DNA of 48,920 nt from an uncultured Bacteroidales bacterium (lineage in GTDB: Bacteria > Bacteroidota > Bacteroidia > Bacteroidales > Bacteroidaceae), in the NCBI GenBank assembly GCA_937906165.1, contig CALCYA010000107.1:1-48920 (forward strand), written 5' to 3'. The notes under the pieces are model-generated. The model searched no databases and was not told the DNA's origin. It saw nothing but the letters and a program-made list of their open reading frames with translations. How positions within the stretch are numbered: position 1 is the first letter of the stretch; each line of letters begins with the position of its first letter. This document shows positions 38,947-45,763 of the stretch, one piece after another. The translations under genes and the position numbers were made by a program.

Positions 38947-38977
38947 TAATGAGAATGATGATTTAAAATATATAACT

Positions 38978-40273
38978 ATGAATTTTGTACAGGAACTTAA
39001 ATGGAGGGGCATGATTCAGGATATGACCCCTGGAACAGAAGAACAGTTGCAGAAAGAGATGACAAGTGCCTACTTGGGTATTGACCCCACGGCCGATTCT
39101 CTTCACATCGGTCACCTTGTTGGTGTTATGATGCTGCGTCACTTCCAGCTTTGCGGTCACAAGCCCATTGCGCTCATCGGAGGTGCTACGGGTATGATAG
39201 GCGACCCCTCTGGCAAGTCAAAGGAGCGTGTGCTCATTGATGAAGAGAAGCTGCGTCACAACCAGGAGGCGCTCAAGAAGCAGCTCGCACGTTTTCTTGA
39301 TTTTGACAGCGACGCTCCTAATGCGGCGGTGCTTGTGAATAACTATGACTGGATGAAGGAATTCACTTTCCTCGATTTCATCCGCAATATCGGTAAGATG
39401 ATTACCGTTAATTATATGATGTCAAAGGACTCTGTAAAGCGTCGTCTATCGGGTGAGGCAGGTACTGACGGTATGTCATTCACCGAGTTCACTTATCAGC
39501 TCCTGCAGGGTTATGACTATGTTCATCTTAACGAGACACACGGCTGTAAGCTGCAGTTGGGCGGTGCAGACCAGTGGGGTAACATCACGACAGGTACCGA
39601 GATGATACGCAAGATGTCGGGCAATGAGGTGTTCGCGCTCACATGTCCGCTCATCACAAAGGCCGATGGCAAGAAGTTCGGTAAGACCGAGCAGGGTAAC
39701 ATATGGCTTGACAAGCGATATACATCGCCTTACCGTTTCTACCAGTTCTGGCTTAACGTGAGCGACGAGGATGCCGAGAAGTATATCAAGATATTCACAT
39801 CTATCTGCCGCAAGGAGATTGAGGCTCTTGTTGCCGAGCATGCTCAGGCTCCACACATGCGTCTTTTGCAGAAGCGTCTTGCCATGGAGGTTACAGTGCT
39901 TGTACATGGCGAGGAGGAGTATAACAAGGCTGTGGAGGCATCGAACATTCTCTTCGGTAATGCTTCTACCGAGGCTCTCCGTTCACTTGACGAAGATACA
40001 CTGCTTGCGGTGTTCGACGGTGTTCCCCAGTTCGAGGTCTCACGCGAGGCTATAGTCGAGGGTGTGAAGGCTGTTGACCTTACAACCGACCTTGCAGCAA
40101 TCTTTGCTTCAAAAGGCGAGATGCGTAAGCTGGTGCAGGGTGGTGGTGTCTCTGTAAACAAGGAGAAGCTTGCAGCCTTTGATCAGGTCATCAATGCCGA
40201 GAACTTGCTCAACGGCAAGTATATCCTTGTACAGAAGGGCAAGAAGAACTATTTCTTGATTATTGCGAAGTAA
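38978..40273 (+). CDS. tyrS: Tyrosyl-tRNA synthetase
   Basis: Charges tRNA-Tyr. The 431 residues have the HIGH signature in LGIDPTADSLHIGHLVG, the tyrosine-binding GGATGMIGDPSGKS, the second signature KKFGKTEQGNIWLD (KFGKT form) and the C-terminal S4 domain (about 360-425; RKLVQGGGVSVNKEKL) that binds tRNA. It ends at an excellent terminator 17 bp past the stop. It is the last gene of the tamL-metallo-hydrolase-tyrS run. Confidence 0.97.
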   Translation: MNFVQELKWRGMIQDMTPGTEEQLQKEMTSAYLGIDPTADSLHIGHLVGVMMLRHFQLCGHKPIALIGGATGMIGDPSGKSKERVLIDEEKLRHNQEALKKQLARFLDFDSDAPNAAVLVNNYDWMKEFTFLDFIRNIGKMITVNYMMSKDSVKRRLSGEAGTDGMSFTEFTYQLLQGYDYVHLNETHGCKLQLGGADQWGNITTGTEMIRKMSGNEVFALTCPLITKADGKKFGKTEQGNIWLDKRYTSPYRFYQFWLNVSDEDAEKYIKIFTSICRKEIEALVAEHAQAPHMRLLQKRLAMEVTVLVHGEEEYNKAVEASNILFGNASTEALRSLDEDTLLAVFDGVPQFEVSREAIVEGVKAVDLTTDLAAIFASKGEMRKLVQGGGVSVNKEKLAAFDQVINAENLLNGKYILVQKGKKNYFLIIAK

Positions 40274-40290
40274 TCGTTACTGCATAAAAC

Positions 40291-40324
40291 AAGCAGGACA
40301 GTACCGGTCGGTACTGTCCTGCTT
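40291..40324. terminator. Terminator between tyrS and the DUF2752 gene
   Basis: A 15-bp perfect stem with a 4-nt loop, followed by TTCTTAT on the plus strand and a less T-rich run on the minus strand. Confidence 0.85.
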
Positions 40325-40353
40325 TCTTATATGTAGGGATGCTGTTTGTGGCT

Positions 40354-40656
40354 CTAAACAGTCCTTATCCTTTTTATGGTGTCCCGTATCTCCTTGCACC
40401 ATATCCATAGAAGGAGTGGGAATAAAGGTGCAATGAGCGGGTTGTACTCCCATGCTTGGGCAAACTTGCCGTATAGAAGTGAGAACAGCGCGCGCGTCAT
40501 GCCGCATCCCCAACACTCTGTGCCAAGGAATCTTTTGAAAAGACAGGTTGTCTCACCGTTGAAAATGCCGTCTGTGGGTAACGAATAGAGTATCGCCGGT
40601 AAAAGCAACAGGAGAAAGAGTTTGCTAATCGTTAGTAATCGGGTTGCCGTCTGCAT
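40354..40656 (-). CDS. DUF2752 family membrane protein
   Basis: 100 residues with two or three hydrophobic helices (LFLLLLLPAILYSLP and PLIAPLFPLLLWIWC). The family CxxCGxTRA motif is present as CWGCGMTRALFS (Cys48, Cys51). Unknown function; paired in many Bacteroidota with a TM2 protein, as here, where its start overlaps the end of the TM2 gene by 32 bp. Confidence 0.88.
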   Translation of the reverse strand: MQTATRLLTISKLFLLLLLPAILYSLPTDGIFNGETTCLFKRFLGTECWGCGMTRALFSLLYGKFAQAWEYNPLIAPLFPLLLWIWCKEIRDTIKRIRTV

Positions 40657-40942
40657 CGGTGAAGCTTCCTACAAGGATCATAATGAAGTCGATGAGAGCC
40701 CAGATGCCGCATCCGCCGCAAGTGAGCAGCTGTGCTATGCCTGTGCCTGTCTTGCCTACATAGAAACGGTGTACTCCAAGGCCTCCGAGGAAAAAGCATA
40801 AAAGCAGTACCACAAGCCACTCTTTGTTGCCTTTTGTGTTGTTTGTTCTGTTCTGGGGGTTCTCGTTGACCCATGCACCGCATTTGGTACATATTGCGGC
40901 TTTCTCGTTTATTTCGGCACCGCAGTTCTTGCAATAGGGCAT
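40625..40942 (-). CDS. Zinc-ribbon TM2 domain protein
   Basis: 105 residues. An N-terminal zinc ribbon (Cys4, Cys7, Cys18, Cys21: CKNCG and CTKCG) precedes a TM2 domain of two helices (LVVLLLCFFLGGLGVHRFYVG and IWALIDFIMILVG) with the classic GGLGVHRFYVGKTGTG turn. Small membrane protein of unknown role. Co-transcribed with the DUF2752 gene. Confidence 0.9.
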   Translation of the reverse strand: MPYCKNCGAEINEKAAICTKCGAWVNENPQNRTNNTKGNKEWLVVLLLCFFLGGLGVHRFYVGKTGTGIAQLLTCGGCGIWALIDFIMILVGSFTDADGNPITND

Positions 40943-41043
40943 ATTTTGAATATTATGGGTTTGTATATATGTTGATGTACAAAAGTATCAATTCTGAATT
41001 GTTTTTGCAATAGGATGCCGCCATTGTTGGCAGGTCTCAATAC

Positions 41044-41074
41044 AAAAAAAGGAGGAAATGACTTCCTCCTTTTT
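41044..41074 (-). terminator. Terminator of the tRNA-Lys gene
   Basis: Stem AAAAAGGAGGAA/TTCCTCCTTTTT with a 5-nt loop; a run of seven Ts follows on the minus strand, 2 bp past the tRNA 3' end. Confidence 0.85.
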
Positions 41075-41075
41075 G

Positions 41076-41148
41076 TACGCCGTCAGGGACTCGAACCCTG
41101 GACCCATTGATTAAGAGTCAATTGCTCTACCAACTGAGCTAACAGCGC
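41076..41148 (-). tRNA. tRNA-Lys (anticodon CTT)
   Basis: 73 nt ending at discriminator A. The cloverleaf is complete: acceptor GCGCTGT paired with ACGGCGT (first pair G-U), D-stem GCTC/GAGC, anticodon arm ATTGA-CTCTTAA-TCAAT giving anticodon CTT (codon AAG), and T-arm CAGGG-TTCGAGT-CCCTG. CCA is not encoded, consistent with RNase Z processing. Confidence 0.95.
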
Positions 41149-41165
41149 ATTGCCTTAACGCGTTG

Positions 41166-41196
41166 CAAAGGTACTACTTTATTTTATATCTGCAAA
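41166..41196 (-). promoter_or_regulatory. Promoter of tRNA-Lys
   Basis: On the minus strand TTTG (41196-41193), 19 nt, TACCTTTG (41173-41166): an ideal match, with the same -7 sequence as the rRNA promoter at 48629-48636. Confidence 0.8.
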
Positions 41197-41305
41197 CATT
41201 TCGGGAAGTTTTTTTATAAAAATTTTCGACAAAATTCTCAAGTCGTTGATTATTAACAAGAAAAATTTCGCAGTTTTTTTGCTTTTTTATCGCGATTTCT
41301 TGTCT

Positions 41306-41722
41306 TTACCAGAACCAACCTTTTTTCTTTCTCTTTGGCTCGTCATATTCCTGGTCTAATGAGTAGATGTCGCTCCAACTTTTTTTCTCGTGTATCATTG
41401 TGTATATCTGTCCCCAGTCGGGTATGCCGCCAAGGTTGCAGTCGTCGATGAACATGTCTGCATTGATTTTGCTGTAGCCGCCGTGCGGTTCCACAATCTC
41501 CTCGGGGAAGTTCCTGTTTACCGCATAGAATTCGACACCGCGCTGTCTGCACCATTCGACAGCCTCCTCAAGCTCTTTGCCGCGGCGCACTGTCCACAGG
41601 ATGAGTCTGTGGCGCTCTTCGGTGAGTTTGCGGAGTGTGTAAGTAGCAAAAGGACGTTCTTTGCCAATCTCGGGGTATTTGTGCTCGACGATAGTCCCGT
41701 CAAAGTCAACGGCAATGATCAT
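41306..41722 (-). CDS. HAD-family hydrolase, BT0820-like
   Basis: 138 residues. Motif I is IIAVDFDGTIVEH (about 2-14), with a late FIDDCNLGG as the acidic motif IV. The compact form without cap domain and the segment LILWTVRRGKELEEAVEWC fit the small Bacteroidales phosphatase group for which BT0820 is the structural example. A basic tail (KRKKKGWFW) ends the protein. Stands alone between tRNA-Lys and the lrgB-lrgA pair. Substrate unknown. Confidence 0.88.
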   Translation of the reverse strand: MIIAVDFDGTIVEHKYPEIGKERPFATYTLRKLTEERHRLILWTVRRGKELEEAVEWCRQRGVEFYAVNRNFPEEIVEPHGGYSKINADMFIDDCNLGGIPDWGQIYTMIHEKKSWSDIYSLDQEYDEPKRKKKGWFW

Positions 41723-41806
41723 ATTTGTTCTGGTTTATGTGATTTACTGCGCTAATATATGAATAATAGTGCAATTTCTGCAATTTTTTGTAAGAAAATG
41801 AGAAAA

Positions 41807-42499
41807 CTATATCCACCATTCGAGCAATATCGCTGCTCCAACGGTCATACATCCAGCCACGGCAACAGAAAGACTGCTCATGGCGCCTTCAATCTCTCCA
41901 ATCTCCATAGCCTTTGAGGTTCCCATGACGTGCGATGCCGTGCCTATTGCAACCCCTTTGGCTATCGGGTGCTTTATATGTAGCAGACGGCAGAAGAGTC
42001 CTCCAGCTATGTTTCCTATCAGTCCGGTGAATATGATTGCTGAAACGGTTATCGCTACATATCCGTTCAATTCTGCCGATAGTCCAATGCCGATGGCAGT
42101 GGTGATTGATTTCGGCAAAAGGGTGACATATTGTGTGTGGTTCAGCCCGAAGAGCAACGCCATAGCGAAAATGGATATTCCGCTGCACATCACTCCCGAC
42201 GCTATGCCCACGAGTATAGCTGTGAGGTTCTTCTTTAGCAGCATCACCTGCTCGTAGAGCGGAATGGCGAGTGCCACGGTGCCAGGTGTCAGCAAGTAGG
42301 TGAGGAACTTCGCGCCCTCGTTGTAGCTGCTGTAGTCGATGCCAAGTACCAGCAATGTCGATATGGTCAGGGTGATTGCAAGCAACAGCGGGTTGAATAT
42401 GAATAAATCCCACTTCTTCTTTATTATAGTACCAAGGATGTATGTTCCTACGCTCAACGCCACTCCAAAGAAGAGCGATTCTGATATTATCTCTTTCAT
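41807..42499 (-). CDS. lrgB: LrgB-family membrane protein
   Basis: 230 residues with six or seven transmembrane helices. Typical segments are LTYLLTPGTVALAIPLYEQ, GIASGVMCSGISIF and LLPKSITTAIGIGLSAELNGY, plus the HVMGTSKAMEIGEIEGAMSSLS stretch near the end. LrgB pairs with LrgA; the pair affects murein hydrolase activity and, in some Gram-positives, imports pyruvate. Start codon overlaps lrgA by 4 bp. Confidence 0.93.
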   Translation of the reverse strand: MKEIISESLFFGVALSVGTYILGTIIKKKWDLFIFNPLLLAITLTISTLLVLGIDYSSYNEGAKFLTYLLTPGTVALAIPLYEQVMLLKKNLTAILVGIASGVMCSGISIFAMALLFGLNHTQYVTLLPKSITTAIGIGLSAELNGYVAITVSAIIFTGLIGNIAGGLFCRLLHIKHPIAKGVAIGTASHVMGTSKAMEIGEIEGAMSSLSVAVAGCMTVGAAILLEWWI

Positions 42500-42858
42500 C
42501 TCTTCTCCTCCTTTCCCTTATGTTTCATTATAAATTGTGTGATATGTCCCGTTGCGGCCATTACAAGCACCGTCGATATGACGGAAATCACAATTATGGC
42601 AATGATAAACTCCTGCATCACATCCCATGAATCGATGAGTCCTACGGCGGGCGGTATGAACATCAGCGGCATCATCGTTATGAGCAGCTTGCCTGTTTCT
42701 TTTACTGCAGACAGTTTGATGACACCTGTACATAGTGCGGTGAACAGTATTGTCATTCCGTATATGCTTGCCGGTATCGGCAGCGGAATTATGCGGTTAA
42801 GTATCTCTCCAATGAAAGAGATTGCCAGTATTATACCGAATTGGGTAATGAATTTCAT
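42496..42858 (-). CDS. lrgA: LrgA/CidA-family holin-like protein
   Basis: 120 residues with four transmembrane helices. Family sequences: GEILNRIIPLPIPASIYGM and IKLSAVKETGKLLITMMPLMFIPPAVGL. Small hydrophobic partner of LrgB. Start is taken as the ATG at 42858; a 14-codon extension to 42900 lacks family character. A CAAAATTA (TAATTTTG on the minus strand) at 42888-42895 is a plausible -7 box. Role is most likely carbon-overflow related (pyruvate) or wall turnover, by analogy. Confidence 0.92.
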   Translation of the reverse strand: MKFITQFGIILAISFIGEILNRIIPLPIPASIYGMTILFTALCTGVIKLSAVKETGKLLITMMPLMFIPPAVGLIDSWDVMQEFIIAIIVISVISTVLVMAATGHITQFIMKHKGKEEKR

Positions 42859-42959
42859 CTTAGCCTGACGCTTTGTGTTTTGCGAGGCAAAATTACTCAA
42901 TAAAATTCAATTAAGGAAGATGCTGCATGAAAGTTATTCCACGGGGGGGTGAGTGGCGG

Positions 42960-43484
42960 CTAAAAGTAGTAGTGGAAACTGAACGACAGGTCATTTACCA
43001 GGCTGATTCCCAATCCTGGCTCGAATTTGGGGTGCTTGAATTCTTTTTCGCAGTGCCTGTAGCCGAAGAACCCTACAAATGCAGTGATGCAGAAGTGGTC
43101 ATTGATGGTGTAGCTTATGCCCGGCTTTGCTCCTATGCCCAGACAGTAGCCCGACTCGGCGTTGTTGGGGTCGACGTAGCAGAACTCAAGGGTTCCCTCC
43201 CAAAAGAGGTCGAAATTGTTGAATGAATATATGAAATGCCTCAGGTAAGGCTCAACGGAGTAGCTGTCGGTGTGTACACCTTCGCTTTTGCTGTATTCAT
43301 ACCCCAGGCAGGCTCCAAAGGCAAAACGTTTGCTTACACGGTATCCCACTTCGGGCGTCACACTGATGGTGGTGCGCTTGTCGTCGTTGTTGTCCCAGAA
43401 CTTCAATCCTCCGCCTATGTACACCTGGGCATCGGTCGTAGCTGCGAATGCCATGATAGCTGCTGTAAATAAAAGTTTTCTCAT
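42960..43484 (-). CDS. Small outer-membrane beta-barrel protein (paralogue 1)
   Basis: 174 residues. Signal peptide (about 1-19, ending TTDAQ) and an 8-strand-type barrel: YIGGGLKFWD, TPEVGYRVSKRFAFGACLGYEYS, YSVEPYLRHFIYSFNNF, GIGAKPGISYTINDHF, and the C-terminal FSFHYYF, whose final aromatic residue suits insertion by the Bam machinery. It resembles OmpA/OprF-type barrels without a peptidoglycan domain. A paralogue follows upstream at 43623-44129, likely a tandem duplication. Confidence 0.85.
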   Translation of the reverse strand: MRKLLFTAAIMAFAATTDAQVYIGGGLKFWDNNDDKRTTISVTPEVGYRVSKRFAFGACLGYEYSKSEGVHTDSYSVEPYLRHFIYSFNNFDLFWEGTLEFCYVDPNNAESGYCLGIGAKPGISYTINDHFCITAFVGFFGYRHCEKEFKHPKFEPGLGISLVNDLSFSFHYYF

Positions 43485-43572
43485 AGATGTCTGTTTTGTC
43501 TTTATAACACCTGAGCATTTCTTTTTGTGCGAGATAACTGTTTTTTGCAGCAGGTGGTTTGTTGCTGTCTAC

Positions 43573-43608
43573 CATAAAAAATGAGCGCCGAAGCGCTCAT
43601 TTTTTATG
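43573..43608. terminator. Terminator between the two barrel genes
   Basis: A 16-bp stem with loop CGAA (arms CATAAAAAATGAGCGC and its complement). Ts lie in the 3' arm in both directions; it is probably the terminator of the gene at 43623-44129. Confidence 0.85.
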
Positions 43609-43622
43609 ATTTGTTATTTTGA

Positions 43623-44129
43623 TCAGAAGTTATAATAAATGCTGAATGAAAGTTCGTTGCCGTTAAGGATAATTCCTGTAGACTCACCAAGGTCGTCATA
43701 ACTGCGGTGTCCCAACCAACCTATATGACCGGCAATGGCAATATTCTCAGTAAAGCTGTAAGCGATACCTGGCTTCACACCGACACCCCAGCAGAATTGT
43801 GAATCGCCTTCTTCCGGCTTGATGTTACCAAGTTCAACAACACCGTCTGCAAAAAATGAGAAGTTGCCAGCTTTGAAGAAACTGTAGCGTACATAAGGAT
43901 TGATTGCATAAGCTGTTGAAACATCCTTTGTCCAATCTACCTCAATTGCAGCACCGACTGTCCAGTTCTCATTGATTGTATAACCGATCTCAGGTGTGAA
44001 TGCGAAATTGGTTGTCTCTTCCTCAAGAGCCTCGGACTTGCTGAAACCGATGCCGCCACCAACATACCACTGTGCACTTGCAACCATAGTTGTCAACATC
44101 AACGCGAGTGTCAAAAATACTTTTTTCAT
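43623..44129 (-). CDS. Small outer-membrane beta-barrel protein (paralogue 2)
   Basis: 168 residues. Signal peptide (about 1-19, ending VASAQ), then WYVGGGIGFSKSE, TPEIGYTINENWTVGAAIEVDWT, YAINPYVRYSFFKAGNFSFF, GVGVKPGIAYSFTENIAI and the end LSFSIYYNF. It shares order and motifs with the protein at 42960-43484 (IGGG, TPEIGY, VKPGIAY), but differs in loops. Such barrels are abundant surface proteins in Bacteroidales. A hairpin GTCGGT/ACCGAC (around 44170-44195) lies in the leader. Confidence 0.87.
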   Translation of the reverse strand: MKKVFLTLALMLTTMVASAQWYVGGGIGFSKSEALEEETTNFAFTPEIGYTINENWTVGAAIEVDWTKDVSTAYAINPYVRYSFFKAGNFSFFADGVVELGNIKPEEGDSQFCWGVGVKPGIAYSFTENIAIAGHIGWLGHRSYDDLGESTGIILNGNELSFSIYYNF

Positions 44130-44474
44130 AGTTTTGTTGTTTTAGTTTTGCCGGATTATTTGATTGTGACGTCGGTCAATCCGGTTCCAACCGACACTGC
44201 GAATATAGTGCAAACTAATGAGATTAATAAATTTAATATACTTTTTTTGACTTTTTTGTGTAAAAGTGTGTTAAATGCGCGCTCTGCTGTACTTTTTTGA
44301 TTTGTGTATATGCAGGTTTTGAAAATTAAATATTGACAGATATTTTAGAAATTTTACAAAATGGAAAATCCGGAGGTTCTTGAATGGGCTTTCAGTTTTC
44401 TAAAGAGGAAAAGTCTCCTGCCTTTTTTGGCAAGAGACTTTTTATAAACATTAAACTCCTGTTTGTGTCTGGTT
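44130..44474 (-). other. Intergenic region between the barrel gene and the next hypothetical gene
   Basis: 345 bp without a gene. It holds a hairpin terminator at 44409-44443 (AAAAGTCTC/GAGACTTTT with an inner TGCC/GGCA stem and T loop) for the gene at 44475-44951. There is also a possible promoter for the barrel gene: TATATTCG on the minus strand at 44207-44200, one mismatch from consensus. Confidence 0.6.
44409..44443 (-). terminator. Terminator of the hypothetical gene at 44475-44951
   Basis: Outer stem AAAAGTCTC/GAGACTTTT and inner stem TGCC/GGCA separated by one mismatch, loop TTTTTT; A- and T-rich flanks on both sides. Confidence 0.75.
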
Positions 44475-44951
44475 CTATTTTTTGCACACTTCGTAACCGG
44501 TGAGAGGCTCAAAAGCGTATGGAACAAAATGGTATACGCGGTATATTGTCATGCTTCCCGACGGTGTGCTGTAGAGTTCCACTTTAAGTGGATAGTTGCT
44601 GCTGTCCTTTGCCTGTGAACGCAGTCTTGTAAACTCTCCGGTACGTAACAGTTCAATCACATTGTTTTTCTCTTTTATGTCGAAGAATAGTTCTTCCTCG
44701 TTCATTATCTCGTTATGCGGCTCGTAAACAAGCACTGTGGGCAGGTTGAACATCTTTGCCACACCGAACACTGCTGTAACAAATGCAACAAGCAGTACGG
44801 GCATCTTCGCGTCACTGGCGTTGTCTATGCATAGGCCGCCGGCCAATACAAGCGCGGCGCAAACCAATATAGCTATTGGAGCTACAGATGTTTTTTTCTT
44901 GGTTGTAATGTTGTTCTCCTCAAGAACTTTGTTGTCTATTTCGTTTTTCAT
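44475..44951 (-). CDS. Two-helix membrane protein, unknown function
   Basis: 158 residues from the ATG at 44951 (an extra 12 codons upstream to 44987 look poor). A cytoplasmic N-terminus, transmembrane helices at about 25-45 (VAPIAILVCAALVLAGGLCI) and 50-70 (PVLLVAFVTAVFGVAKMF), and an 80-residue soluble domain with EEELFFDIKEKNNVIELLRTG and ending YEVCKK. I recognise no family. Base use is like its neighbours. Solitary gene flanked by a terminator downstream. Confidence 0.65.
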   Translation of the reverse strand: MKNEIDNKVLEENNITTKKKTSVAPIAILVCAALVLAGGLCIDNASDAKMPVLLVAFVTAVFGVAKMFNLPTVLVYEPHNEIMNEEELFFDIKEKNNVIELLRTGEFTRLRSQAKDSSNYPLKVELYSTPSGSMTIYRVYHFVPYAFEPLTGYEVCKK

Positions 44952-45126
44952 GATATTCAGCGTTTTTATTTCTTTTGTTAGAGTCAATACATAGGCTTTT
45001 TACCTTATTATATAGACTTCGTGAAGTTTATAAATGTATAATAGGGGATAGCGTCACATGGCGGGCATGCCTTTTGAGGTGGTGTCTCGCTTGTGATGCA
45101 GTTATTGCTTACGGTATGTAAAAACG

Positions 45127-45516
45127 CTAAATGATGATGTGCCTGAGGGTATAGATGTAATACCCACGGCTGTGGCGCGATGCGGCAACCGCTGCGCGTA
45201 CGTTCTGCAGTGTGTCCCTGTAACGTCTGGCCGGCGTGTATGAGGATGCAAGAGTGCATCTTGGATTCTCCTGCCATTGACGTTGTGTCGTCTGTTGCTG
45301 GTTGCGCGATGAGATGTTTACATTGTTTGTCTGCGGAGTTTCAAAACGACATCCGTTGAGCCTGTCCGAAAGTTCTGAGATGTTCTCCTTGTTGCTGTCC
45401 TTTAGAATGCAGGCTGTGCTTTTGCTCTCTGCCGTGTGTGTGGGAGAGGCTTTCTGGTTGCCTGTGCAGATGACAGGCAGCAGTGCCAGCAACAGTATGG
45501 ACAGTAATTTTCTCAT
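45127..45516 (-). CDS. Secreted small protein, unknown function
   Basis: 129 residues. An N-terminal signal (about 1-18, LLSILLLALLPVIC) is followed by a Ser/Thr/Asn/Gln-rich linker and a C-terminal basic part with RRYRDTLQNVRAAVAASRHSRGYYIYTL. The cysteine at 17 lacks a proper lipobox (Ile at -1), so lipidation is doubtful. No family recognised. Start and frame look real from the signal sequence; the rest is low-complexity, so confidence is moderate. Confidence 0.6.
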   Translation of the reverse strand: MRKLLSILLLALLPVICTGNQKASPTHTAESKSTACILKDSNKENISELSDRLNGCRFETPQTNNVNISSRNQQQTTQRQWQENPRCTLASSYTPARRYRDTLQNVRAAVAASRHSRGYYIYTLRHIII

Positions 45517-45734
45517 TGTTTATGTTTTATCAAGGTAGATATTTTGCTATATGCAAAGATATAGGATTTTTTGCATAAAATGACGAGGTGGTGCTAATAA
45601 GTTGCAGATTGAATGTTGCTGGATTGTGTTGGGAGATTTTGCTACGGTGTGTGAATATTATAAGTAGGGTAACGCAAATTTATTTGCAATTATTTTCAAT
45701 GGGCGCAGCTTGTATGCAACGATGTTTGAAAAAA

Positions 45735-45759
45735 ACAGCGTTCCGGCACGGAACGCTGT
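45735..45759 (-). terminator. Terminator of the DUF5686-type gene
   Basis: An 11-bp perfect stem ACAGCGTTCCG/CGGAACGCTGT with a 3-nt loop, 5 bp after the stop, with a T run on the minus strand. Confidence 0.85.
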
Positions 45760-45763
45760 GTGC

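Noticed and set aside
44160..44200. Operator-like inverted repeat before the barrel gene
   Set aside because: Only six base pairs in the arms (GTCGGT/ACCGAC) with a 12-nt centre; too short to claim as an operator without a second example.
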